5,089 bases of DNA from Pseudolysinimonas_A sp044239695 (GTDB lineage: Bacteria; Actinomycetota; Actinomycetes; Actinomycetales; Microbacteriaceae): assembly GCF_044239695.1 (NCBI RefSeq), contig NZ_JBIIAW010000154.1:1-5089 (forward strand), in the 5' to 3' direction. Within the stretch, counting starts at the first letter, position 1. Every line of letters starts with the position of its first letter. This document shows positions 1 through 5,089 of this stretch, piece after piece. The position numbers and the translations under genes were made by a program. The notes under the pieces were generated by a model. That model did not search any database, was not told the DNA's origin, and saw nothing but the letters and a program-made list of their open reading frames with translations.

Positions 1-920
1 GCGGAATCAGCCCCATCAACCAGCAGAACCGCGAGCTCAAGGCCGCCATGGAGGCCCGCCTCGTCGAGCGTGGCATCGACCTTCCGGTGATCTGGGGCAA
101 CCGCAACTGGGATCCGTACATGGCCGACGCCTTTCGCGAGGCGGGCGAGCGTGGCTTCCGCAAGCTCATCGCCGTCGGCACGAGCGCCTACAGCTCGTTC
201 TCGTCGTGCCGCCAGTACCGCGAGGACTACGCCCTGGCTCTCGACGCCACCGCGCTCGACGGCCAGCTGCAGATCGACAAGGTGCGCCAGTTCTTCGACC
301 ACCCCGGTTTCGTGCAGCCCTTCACCGACAGCCTGCGCGAGGCACTCGCATCGTTCGAGAGCCAGGGCTTCACGAACGTTCGCGTGCTCTTCTCCACGCA
401 CTCGATCCCGACCGCCGACGCCGAGCGCAGCGGGCCGGAGGGCCACGCCTACGAGAAGCAGCACCTCGCTGTCGCCGCTCGCATCATGGCCGATCTCGGC
501 TCGACGGTGGAGTGGCAGCTCGTCTACCAGTCCCGCTCCGGGCCGCCCACGCAGCCCTGGCTGGAGCCCGACGTCAACGACGTCATCGCCGAACTGCCCG
601 CGGCCGGGGTTCAGGCGGTCGCGGTGGTGCCGCTCGGCTTCGTCAGCGATCACATGGAGGTTCTCTGGGACCTCGACACCGAGGCCAAGGAGTCCGCGGA
701 GGAGGCCGGCCTCGCCTACATCCGCACGGCGACCCCGGGCACCCACCCCGCCTACGTCGACGCACTCATCGACCTCGTGCTCGAGCGCCGCGACGGCGTG
801 CCGGTCGAGCAGCGTCCGGCGGTCACCGACCTCGGCCCCTGGTACGACACCTGCCGACCGGGATGCTGCGAGAACGTGCGGGCCGGCTTCAAGCCAGCCC
901 TCTGCGGGGTGGCTCCGTGA
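1..920 (+). CDS. hemH: Ferrochelatase, probably coproporphyrin III ferrochelatase (CpfC), 5' end missing
   Basis: This enzyme inserts Fe2+ into the porphyrin ring. In Actinobacteria the substrate is expected to be coproporphyrin III, later decarboxylated to heme by HemQ/ChdC; that assignment rests on lineage. The first complete codon is at position 3 and the frame opens with GISPINQQN, the conserved early ferrochelatase segment. The true start lies upstream, so the ATG at 48 is internal. About 305 residues are visible. The catalytic His is in STHSIP (codon 399-401). The conserved Glu of the GFVSDHMEVLWD segment is at 657-659. The motif SAYSSFSSC carries an internal Cys (207-209). Beyond the point where the Bacillus enzyme ends there is a tail of about 40 residues with Cys at 852, 864, 867 and 903. 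An internal Cys plus a C-terminal Cys group is the arrangement described for [2Fe-2S] actinobacterial ferrochelatases. The His of the Bacillus APHFS loop appears to be replaced here (TSAYS). The stop overlaps the hemC start. Confidence 0.95.
   Translation, partial: GISPINQQNRELKAAMEARLVERGIDLPVIWGNRNWDPYMADAFREAGERGFRKLIAVGTSAYSSFSSCRQYREDYALALDATALDGQLQIDKVRQFFDHPGFVQPFTDSLREALASFESQGFTNVRVLFSTHSIPTADAERSGPEGHAYEKQHLAVAARIMADLGSTVEWQLVYQSRSGPPTQPWLEPDVNDVIAELPAAGVQAVAVVPLGFVSDHMEVLWDLDTEAKESAEEAGLAYIRTATPGTHPAYVDALIDLVLERRDGVPVEQRPAVTDLGPWYDTCRPGCCENVRAGFKPALCGVAP
906..912 (+). promoter_or_regulatory. Ribosome binding site of hemC
   Basis: GGGGTGG lies four bases before the GTG at 917. GGGGTG can pair with the CACCTC part of the 16S anti-Shine-Dalgarno sequence through five Watson-Crick pairs and one G-U pair. 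It sits inside the last codons of hemH and supports GTG 917 as the hemC start. Confidence 0.65.
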
Positions 921-1822
921 TCATCGGAACCAGGGGCAGCGCGCTCGCGCTCGCCCAGACGCACACCATCGTGCGCGCCATCGCCGCGAAGATCGGCGAA
1001 GAGCCTGACGTCGTCACCGTCTCGACCGAGGGCGACCGCTCCACCGAGTCGCTCGCCAGCCTCGGCGGCACCGGGGTCTTCGCCAGCGCCCTGCGTGAAG
1101 CTTTGCTCGCCGGCGAGTGCGACGTCGTCGTGCACTCCCTCAAAGACCTGCCGACCGCGGCGCACCCCGGCCTCGTGATCGGTGCCGTGCCCAAACGCGT
1201 GGATGCCCGCGACGCCCTCATCGCCCGCGACGGCCTCACCCTCGATACCCTGCCAGCGGGGGCGCGGGTGGGAACCGGCTCCCCTCGACGCGTAGCCCAG
1301 CTGCGATCGCGGCGCCCCGACCTCGACGTCGTCGACATTCGCGGCAACGTCGACACGCGTCTCGGTTTTGTGGCGAGCGGCGAGCTCGACGCGGTGGTGC
1401 TCGCCGCGGCGGGTCTGCACCGGCTGGGTCGTCTCGACTCCGTCACCGAGTACCTCGACCTCACCGGCTGGCCGACGGCCGCCGGGCAGGGGGCGCTCGC
1501 GATTGAGGTGCGTTCGGGCTCAGAGAAGCTGGTGTCGGCGCTCAATCACCCGACATCCCGCCTGTTGGTCGAGGCGGAGCGGCAGACCCTCGCCCTGCTC
1601 GAGGCGGGCTGCGCCGCGCCCGTCGGCGTGCACGCCCTCGCCGAAGACGGCATGCTCTTTCTCGACGCCCGGGTCTATGCGGCCGACGGCTCGTCGTACC
1701 TCACGAGCTCTCACGCGCTCTACCTCGCCGACGCGACGGATGCGGCGGGCGAGCTCGCCGAGCGGGTCTCGACCGAGCTGTTCGAGCTCGGTGCCGCGGC
1801 GCTGATGGGGGCCTCCGCGTGA
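917..1822 (+). CDS. hemC: Porphobilinogen deaminase (hydroxymethylbilane synthase)
   Basis: This cytoplasmic enzyme polymerises four porphobilinogens into the linear tetrapyrrole hydroxymethylbilane, using a covalently bound dipyrromethane cofactor. The product is 301 residues, a normal family length. The N-terminal IIGTRGSALALAQT holds the cofactor-contacting Arg6 and Ser8. VHSLKDLP carries Lys76 and the catalytic Asp77. GTGSPRR (Arg124-Arg125) and DIRGNVDTRL (Arg142, Arg148) are the conserved arginine loops. LEAGCAAPVG carries the cofactor-attachment Cys232 (codon 1610-1612). The C-terminal domain follows to residue 301. The start is GTG 917 because the family N-terminus begins immediately there, a Shine-Dalgarno-like GGGGTGG precedes it, and it overlaps the hemH stop by four bases (GTGA). 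The frame stays open far upstream into hemH, but that extension is an Arg-rich shadow. Its own stop overlaps the hemB start, so translational coupling on both sides is likely. All key residues are present. Confidence 0.97.
   Translation: MIIGTRGSALALAQTHTIVRAIAAKIGEEPDVVTVSTEGDRSTESLASLGGTGVFASALREALLAGECDVVVHSLKDLPTAAHPGLVIGAVPKRVDARDALIARDGLTLDTLPAGARVGTGSPRRVAQLRSRRPDLDVVDIRGNVDTRLGFVASGELDAVVLAAAGLHRLGRLDSVTEYLDLTGWPTAAGQGALAIEVRSGSEKLVSALNHPTSRLLVEAERQTLALLEAGCAAPVGVHALAEDGMLFLDARVYAADGSSYLTSSHALYLADATDAAGELAERVSTELFELGAAALMGASA
1807..1811 (+). promoter_or_regulatory. Ribosome binding site of hemB
   Basis: A GGGGG run seven bases before GTG 1819, within the last codons of hemC. It is a modest Shine-Dalgarno match. 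Together with the GTGA overlap it supports this start, although coupling to hemC translation may matter more. Confidence 0.5.
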
Positions 1823-2784
1823 TCGAGCGTCCCCGTCGTCTGCGGGCAACCCCGGCCCTGCGCCGGTTGACCGCCGAGACGCGCCTGCACCCGGCCGAGC
1901 TCATTCTGCCGATGTTCGTGCGTGAGGGCACCCGCGAGGCAGCGCCCATCTCGTCGATGCCCGGCGTCGTTCAGCACTCGCTCGACAGCTTCAGGGCGGC
2001 GCTGAACGAGGCAGCGGAACTCGGCATCGGCGGTGTGATGCTCTTCGGCGTGCCCGAGGGCAAAGACGCGATTGGATCGGGCGCCACCGACCCGAACGGT
2101 ATCCTCAACGTCGCCACCCGGACTGCCATCGCAGAGGTCGGTGACGCCCTCGTGGTGCAGACGGATCTCTGCCTCGACGAGTTCACCGACCACGGGCACT
2201 GCGGCGTTCTCGCCGCTGACGGCTCGGTCGACAACGACGCCTCCCTGCTGCGCTACCGAGACATGGCCCTTGCCCAGGCCGAGGCGGGCTCGCACCTGCT
2301 CGGCCTCAGCGGAATGATGGACGGCCAGGTTGCCGCGGTGCGCGACGCCCTGGACGGCGCCGGCTTCGAGGGCACGCCAACGCTCGGCTACGCGGCTAAG
2401 TACGCCTCGGCCTTCTACGGCCCCTTCCGCGAGGCGGTGCAGAGCTCGCTCGTCGGCGACCGCCGCAGCTATCAGATGGACCCGGCCAACCGCCGCGAGG
2501 GCAGTCGCGAGATCGACCTGGACGTGCTCGAGGGTGCCGACGTCGTCATGGTCAAGCCGGCCATGAGCTACCTCGACGTGCTCGCGGACGCTGCCGACCG
2601 CAGCCCGGTTCCGGTGTGGGCCTATCAGGTTAGCGGCGAGTACGCGATGATCGAGGCCGCCGCGGCCAACGGCTGGATCGACCGGCGTCGCGCCGTCGAG
2701 GAGTCGGTGCTCAGCATCCGCCGAGCCGGCGCCGATGCCGTGCTCACCTACTTCGCCGTCGAGCTGGCGGGGTGGCTGCGATGA
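1819..2784 (+). CDS. hemB: Delta-aminolevulinic acid dehydratase (porphobilinogen synthase)
   Basis: This enzyme condenses two 5-aminolevulinates to the pyrrole porphobilinogen and normally works as a homo-octamer of TIM barrels. The product is 321 residues, typical for the family. The two Schiff-base lysines are Lys194 in YAAKYASAFYGPFREA (codon 2398-2400) and Lys246 in VMVKPAMSYLD (codon 2554-2556). DPANRREGSREIDLD (residues 221-235) resembles the segment that contributes to the allosteric Mg2+ site in bacterial enzymes. The active-site metal loop reads DLCLDEFTDHGHCG at residues 116-129. Cys118 and Cys128 of the zinc-type triad are kept, but the middle Cys is Asp120, so the site is intermediate between zinc and magnesium types. 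The start is GTG 1819, four-base overlap with the hemC stop; translation begins directly with the expected RPRRLR...LRRL N-terminus. The end overlaps the hemL start. Confidence 0.97.
   Translation: MIERPRRLRATPALRRLTAETRLHPAELILPMFVREGTREAAPISSMPGVVQHSLDSFRAALNEAAELGIGGVMLFGVPEGKDAIGSGATDPNGILNVATRTAIAEVGDALVVQTDLCLDEFTDHGHCGVLAADGSVDNDASLLRYRDMALAQAEAGSHLLGLSGMMDGQVAAVRDALDGAGFEGTPTLGYAAKYASAFYGPFREAVQSSLVGDRRSYQMDPANRREGSREIDLDVLEGADVVMVKPAMSYLDVLADAADRSPVPVWAYQVSGEYAMIEAAAANGWIDRRRAVEESVLSIRRAGADAVLTYFAVELAGWLR
2769..2775 (+). promoter_or_regulatory. Ribosome binding site of hemL
   Basis: GGGGTGG lies five bases before ATG 2781. It favours that ATG over the in-frame GTG at 2772, which lies inside this element. 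It is part of the same 11-base string found before hemC. Confidence 0.65.
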
Positions 2785-4070
2785 GCAACGCCGAGTGGTT
2801 CGACCGCGCCCGCGCCGTCATCCCCGGCGGGGTCAACTCGCCGGTGCGGGCCTTCGGCTCCGTTGGCGGCACGCCCCGCTTCTTCGCCAGTGCCACCGGC
2901 CCCTACGTCACGGATGTCGAGGGCCGCGACTACGTGGACCTCGTGTGCAGCTGGGGCCCCGCCATTCTCGGCCACGCGCACCCCGCGGTCATCGACGCCG
3001 TGCAGCAGGCCGCGGCGCGCGGTCTCGGCTTCGGCGCGTCGACGCCCGGCGAGACGGAGCTCGCCGAGCTCGTGATCGACCGGCTGCAGCCCCAGGTCGA
3101 GCGTCTTCGCCTGGTCTCGACCGGCACCGAGGCGACCATGACGGCGATCCGCCTCGCGCGCGGCGCGACCGGCCGCGACCTGCTGGTCAAGTTCGCCGGC
3201 CACTACCACGGGCACTCCGACGGCCTGCTGGCCGAGGCGGGATCCGGCCTCGCGACCCTCGCGATCCCCGGCTCCGCGGGGGTGCCGGCGGCGATCGCAG
3301 CGCAGACCATCGTGCTGCCGTACAACTCGCTGGAGGCGGTGCTGCAGCTCTTCGCCGAGCGCGGCAGCGAGATCGCGGCGATCATCGTCGAGGCGGCGCC
3401 CGCCAACATGGGTGTCGTCACGCCATCCGAGGGCTTCAACGCCGCCCTTGTCGAGATCGCCCACGCGAACGGCGCCCTGGTCATCAGCGACGAGGTGCTC
3501 ACCGGCTTCCGGGCCAGCCGCACCGGCTGGGCCGGCATCGACCCGGTGCCCTATGCGGCTGACATCGTGACCTTCGGCAAGGTCATCGGCGGGGGCCTGC
3601 CCCTCGCGGCCCTCGGCGGCAGCGCGGCCATCATGGAGCTTCTGGCACCTCTCGGCCCGGTCTACCAGGCGGGCACGCTGAGCGGCAATCCCGTCGCCGT
3701 CGCCGCCGGACTCGCGACCCTGCGCACCGCAGACGACGCGGTCTACGCGCGCCTCGAGGCGGTCGCCGACACCCTCGTGTCGCAAGTCTCTGCCGCGTTC
3801 ACCGCTGAGGGAGTCGCCCACACCGTGCAGCGCGCCGGCACCCTGTTCTCCTTCGCGTTCAGCGCCGAGGCGCCCACCACCTACGAGCAGGTGAAGCAGC
3901 AGCAGGCGCACCGCTACCCGCCCTTCTTCCACGCCATGCTCGACGCCGGCGTCTCACTGCCGCCGTCGGTCTACGAGGCGTGGTTCGTGTCGGCAGCCCA
4001 CGACGACGCCGCACTCAGCCGCATCATCGACGCGCTGCCCGCTGCCGCCAAGGCCGCCGCCAGCGCGTGA
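2781..4070 (+). CDS. hemL: Glutamate-1-semialdehyde 2,1-aminomutase
   Basis: This PLP-dependent class-III aminotransferase-fold enzyme moves the amino group of glutamate-1-semialdehyde to give 5-aminolevulinate, the last step of the C5 route. It implies a glutamyl-tRNA reductase (HemA) elsewhere. The product is 429 residues, the usual length. The N-terminus has the signature IPGGVNSPVRAF (residues 14-25). VSTGTEATM (112-120) is the phosphate-binding segment, followed by the AGHYHGHSDG loop (139-148). ISDEVLTGFR (235-244) supplies Asp237, which contacts the PLP ring nitrogen. TFGKVIGGGLP (264-274) holds the PLP Schiff-base Lys267 (codon 3579-3581). GTLSGNP (298-304) is also conserved. The tail is Ala-rich. 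ATG 2781 was chosen for its ribosome site, its ATGA overlap with hemB and its match to family N-termini. A GTG nine bases upstream (2772) is possible but less likely. All key residues are intact. Confidence 0.97.
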   Translation: MSNAEWFDRARAVIPGGVNSPVRAFGSVGGTPRFFASATGPYVTDVEGRDYVDLVCSWGPAILGHAHPAVIDAVQQAAARGLGFGASTPGETELAELVIDRLQPQVERLRLVSTGTEATMTAIRLARGATGRDLLVKFAGHYHGHSDGLLAEAGSGLATLAIPGSAGVPAAIAAQTIVLPYNSLEAVLQLFAERGSEIAAIIVEAAPANMGVVTPSEGFNAALVEIAHANGALVISDEVLTGFRASRTGWAGIDPVPYAADIVTFGKVIGGGLPLAALGGSAAIMELLAPLGPVYQAGTLSGNPVAVAAGLATLRTADDAVYARLEAVADTLVSQVSAAFTAEGVAHTVQRAGTLFSFAFSAEAPTTYEQVKQQQAHRYPPFFHAMLDAGVSLPPSVYEAWFVSAAHDDAALSRIIDALPAAAKAAASA

Positions 4071-4738
4071 GCGGGTCGCGCGTGCTCGTTCCCCGCGCGG
4101 GGGAGTGGGGCAGCCGAGCGGCGCGCCTTCTCGAGCAGCGGGGGATGACCCCGGTGATCGTGCCGCTTATCGCCTACGAGGCGGGGGAGCCGATGCCCGA
4201 GGGGCTCGCTCGTGGCGACTACGACTGGCTCGTCGTCACCAGCGCCCGCACGGTCGAGGCCCTGGGGCCGGTGGCCGCCTCGACGAAGGTCATCGCGGTG
4301 GGGGAGGCCACCGCGGCGGCGCTACGCGCGGCATCGGTCAGCGTCCATGTCGTGCCCCGCGACACCTCCGCGGCAGGCATCGCGGACGAGTGGCCCGGCA
4401 CCGCGGACGAGACCCGGGTGCTGTTGCCGCAGTCCGATCTCGCAGACCGGGCCCTCGCATCCAGTCTGGAAGGCCGGGGGCTCGTCGTGCGTTCCGTCGT
4501 TGCCTACCGCACCGTGGCCGTCGCTGTGCCGCCCGAGGGCCGCACGCCGGTGGACTGGATTCTCGTCACGTCGGGCTCCGTCGCACGGCAGGTCGCCGCG
4601 CAGCTCGCGCCACTGCCGCCCGGCACCCGCGTTGCGTGCATTGGCGAGCGCACGGCTGCCGAGACGCGGGCCGCGGGCCTGCCGGTGCACGCGGTGGCCG
4701 CAGAGCGCACCCTCGAGAGCCTGATCGCAGCCCTCTAG
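4067..4738 (+). CDS. hemD: Uroporphyrinogen-III synthase
   Basis: This enzyme cyclises hydroxymethylbilane with inversion of ring D to form uroporphyrinogen III, the branch point to heme, siroheme and cobalamin. The product is 223 residues, slightly short for the family. HemD sequences diverge strongly, so recognition rests on the pattern: N-terminal VLVPRAGEWGSRAARLLEQRG (residues 6-26, family PR..G), YDWLVVTSARTVEAL (52-66), AVGEATAAAL (77-86), LLPQSDLADRALASSL (119-134), VVAYRTV (144-150), ILVTSGSVAR (165-174) and CIGERTAAETRAAGL (191-205). These fit the two-lobed fold with a swap between lobes. GTG 4067 gives the same GTGA overlap with hemL as the other junctions, but its Shine-Dalgarno is poor. 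GTG 4082, five codons later, is a reasonable alternative. It is a stand-alone HemD, with no methyltransferase domain fused. Location after hemC, hemB and hemL in one operon strengthens the call. Confidence 0.9.
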   Translation: MSGSRVLVPRAGEWGSRAARLLEQRGMTPVIVPLIAYEAGEPMPEGLARGDYDWLVVTSARTVEALGPVAASTKVIAVGEATAAALRAASVSVHVVPRDTSAAGIADEWPGTADETRVLLPQSDLADRALASSLEGRGLVVRSVVAYRTVAVAVPPEGRTPVDWILVTSGSVARQVAAQLAPLPPGTRVACIGERTAAETRAAGLPVHAVAAERTLESLIAAL

Positions 4739-5089
4739 CGCGCTGTCCAGCCGCCGTCGATGGCAAGTGTCTGCCCGGTGATCAGCGAGGCAGCCGGCGA
4801 GGAGAGGAACACAACCGCGCCCGACACCTCGGTCGGCACGCCGATGCGGTGCAGGGCCGCGATGCGCTCCACCGTGTCGGCGTGAAACACCGGGTCGCTG
4901 AGGGCGGCGGCGGTGCCATCCGTCTCGATGAAGGTGGGGGCGACGGCGTTGACCCGGATGCCGTACTCACCCCACTCGACCGCGTGGCAGCGGGTCATGT
5001 GCACAACCGCGGCCTTGCTGATGCAGTACGACGACTCCCCGGGCAGCGCGACGAGCCCCGCCTGCGACGCGATGTTGACGATCGCGCCG
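4735..5089 (-). CDS. SDR-family NAD(P)-dependent oxidoreductase, C-terminal part
   Basis: This is a classical short-chain dehydrogenase/reductase read on the minus strand; it enters at the window edge. 117 complete residues are visible (first full codon 5086-5088), so the N-terminal nucleotide-binding half with the Gly-rich TGxxxGxG motif is missing. The frame opens with GAIVNIASQAG, which contains the catalytic Ser (codon 5065-5067). Thirteen residues later is the catalytic Tyr of YCISK (5026-5028), with the Lys at 5014-5016. Next comes WGEYGIRVNAVAPTFIETDG, the usual post-catalytic strand, with Thr where many members have Gly after the Pro. The end is SSPAASLITGQTLAIDGGW plus TAR, a standard SDR C-terminus. 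The GTG at 5002-5004 lies inside this conserved region and is not a start. The substrate cannot be told; sugar- or polyol-type SDRs and FabG-like reductases look similar here. The gene is convergent with the heme operon and probably not part of it. Confidence 0.92.
   Translation of the reverse strand, partial: GAIVNIASQAGLVALPGESSYCISKAAVVHMTRCHAVEWGEYGIRVNAVAPTFIETDGTAAALSDPVFHADTVERIAALHRIGVPTEVSGAVVFLSSPAASLITGQTLAIDGGWTAR

Noticed and set aside
206..916. The hemC frame stays open upstream for over 230 codons and could suggest an N-terminal extension or fusion.
   Set aside because: The extension is Arg/Ala/Gly-rich with no family resemblance and overlaps the clearly real hemH frame. The HemC N-terminus begins exactly at GTG 917. 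It is a high-GC shadow.
752..1545. Two overlapping minus-strand open frames antisense to hemH/hemC.
   Set aside because: Both are compositionally biased, have no recognisable domain, and exclude each other as well as the conserved plus-strand genes.
2735..3562. A plus-strand open frame in another phase across the hemB end and most of hemL.
   Set aside because: It is almost entirely Arg/Pro/Gly/Ala and conflicts with the conserved HemL frame; a frame shadow.
2748..3932. A long minus-strand open frame (394 codons) antisense to hemL.
   Set aside because: Its product is low-complexity Gly/Arg/Ala/Asp-rich sequence without motifs, and it lies opposite an intact, fully conserved hemL. It is a typical GC-rich antisense shadow.
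4737..4751. Possible terminator at the convergent junction (AGCGCGCT palindrome at 4737-4744 and a GCTG/CAGC pair just after it).
   Set aside because: The stems are only four base pairs with almost no loop, and no T-run follows on either strand. It does not look like an intrinsic terminator.
4735..5004. A complete small 89-residue minus-strand protein starting at GTG 5004.
   Set aside because: The same frame continues upstream to the window edge and encodes the catalytic Ser, Tyr and Lys of an SDR, so the GTG is an internal Val codon of a larger, cut-off gene.
1..5089. Searched for an unusual system: mobile elements, direct-repeat arrays, tRNA or other RNA genes, riboswitches, toxin or defence genes.
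   Set aside because: The window is filled end to end by five standard heme-pathway genes and part of an SDR gene. I found no repeat arrays, insertion-sequence ends or structured RNA signals.

Overview
The window is high-GC DNA, roughly 70% by eye, from an actinobacterium. The evidence is the strong C/G third-position preference, GTG starts, an actinobacterial ferrochelatase with an iron-sulfur-type cysteine set, and a HemB of the kind I recall from actinobacteria. A member of the Microbacteriaceae is my best guess, but the sequence alone cannot fix the family.

Positions 1-4738 are a dense plus-strand tetrapyrrole (heme) biosynthesis operon in the order hemH (5' end cut off), hemC, hemB, hemL, hemD. 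Every junction is a 4-base stop/start overlap: GTGA, GTGA, ATGA and GTGA. There is no non-coding space between the genes, so no internal promoter or terminator is expected in the gaps. Positions 4735-5089 are the C-terminal part of a minus-strand short-chain dehydrogenase/reductase that converges on hemD. The two stop codons share the palindrome CTAG at 4735-4738.

HemL makes 5-aminolevulinate from glutamate-1-semialdehyde. HemB condenses two of these to porphobilinogen, HemC links four porphobilinogens into hydroxymethylbilane, and HemD closes and inverts ring D to give uroporphyrinogen III. HemH inserts iron late in the pathway. In Actinobacteria this normally follows the coproporphyrin-dependent route, so the substrate is probably coproporphyrin III. 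The missing steps (HemA, HemE, the coproporphyrinogen oxidase HemY/CgoX, and HemQ/ChdC) are not in the window and may lie upstream of hemH.

This is a core metabolic locus. I see no mobile element, CRISPR array, RNA gene, or sign of an undescribed system. The points worth a second look are modest: a hybrid metal-site motif in HemB, the cysteine set in HemH, the uniform coupling overlaps, a repeated translation-initiation string, the shared stop palindrome, and a codon-pair linkage. No stretch of more than 300 bases lacks a gene.
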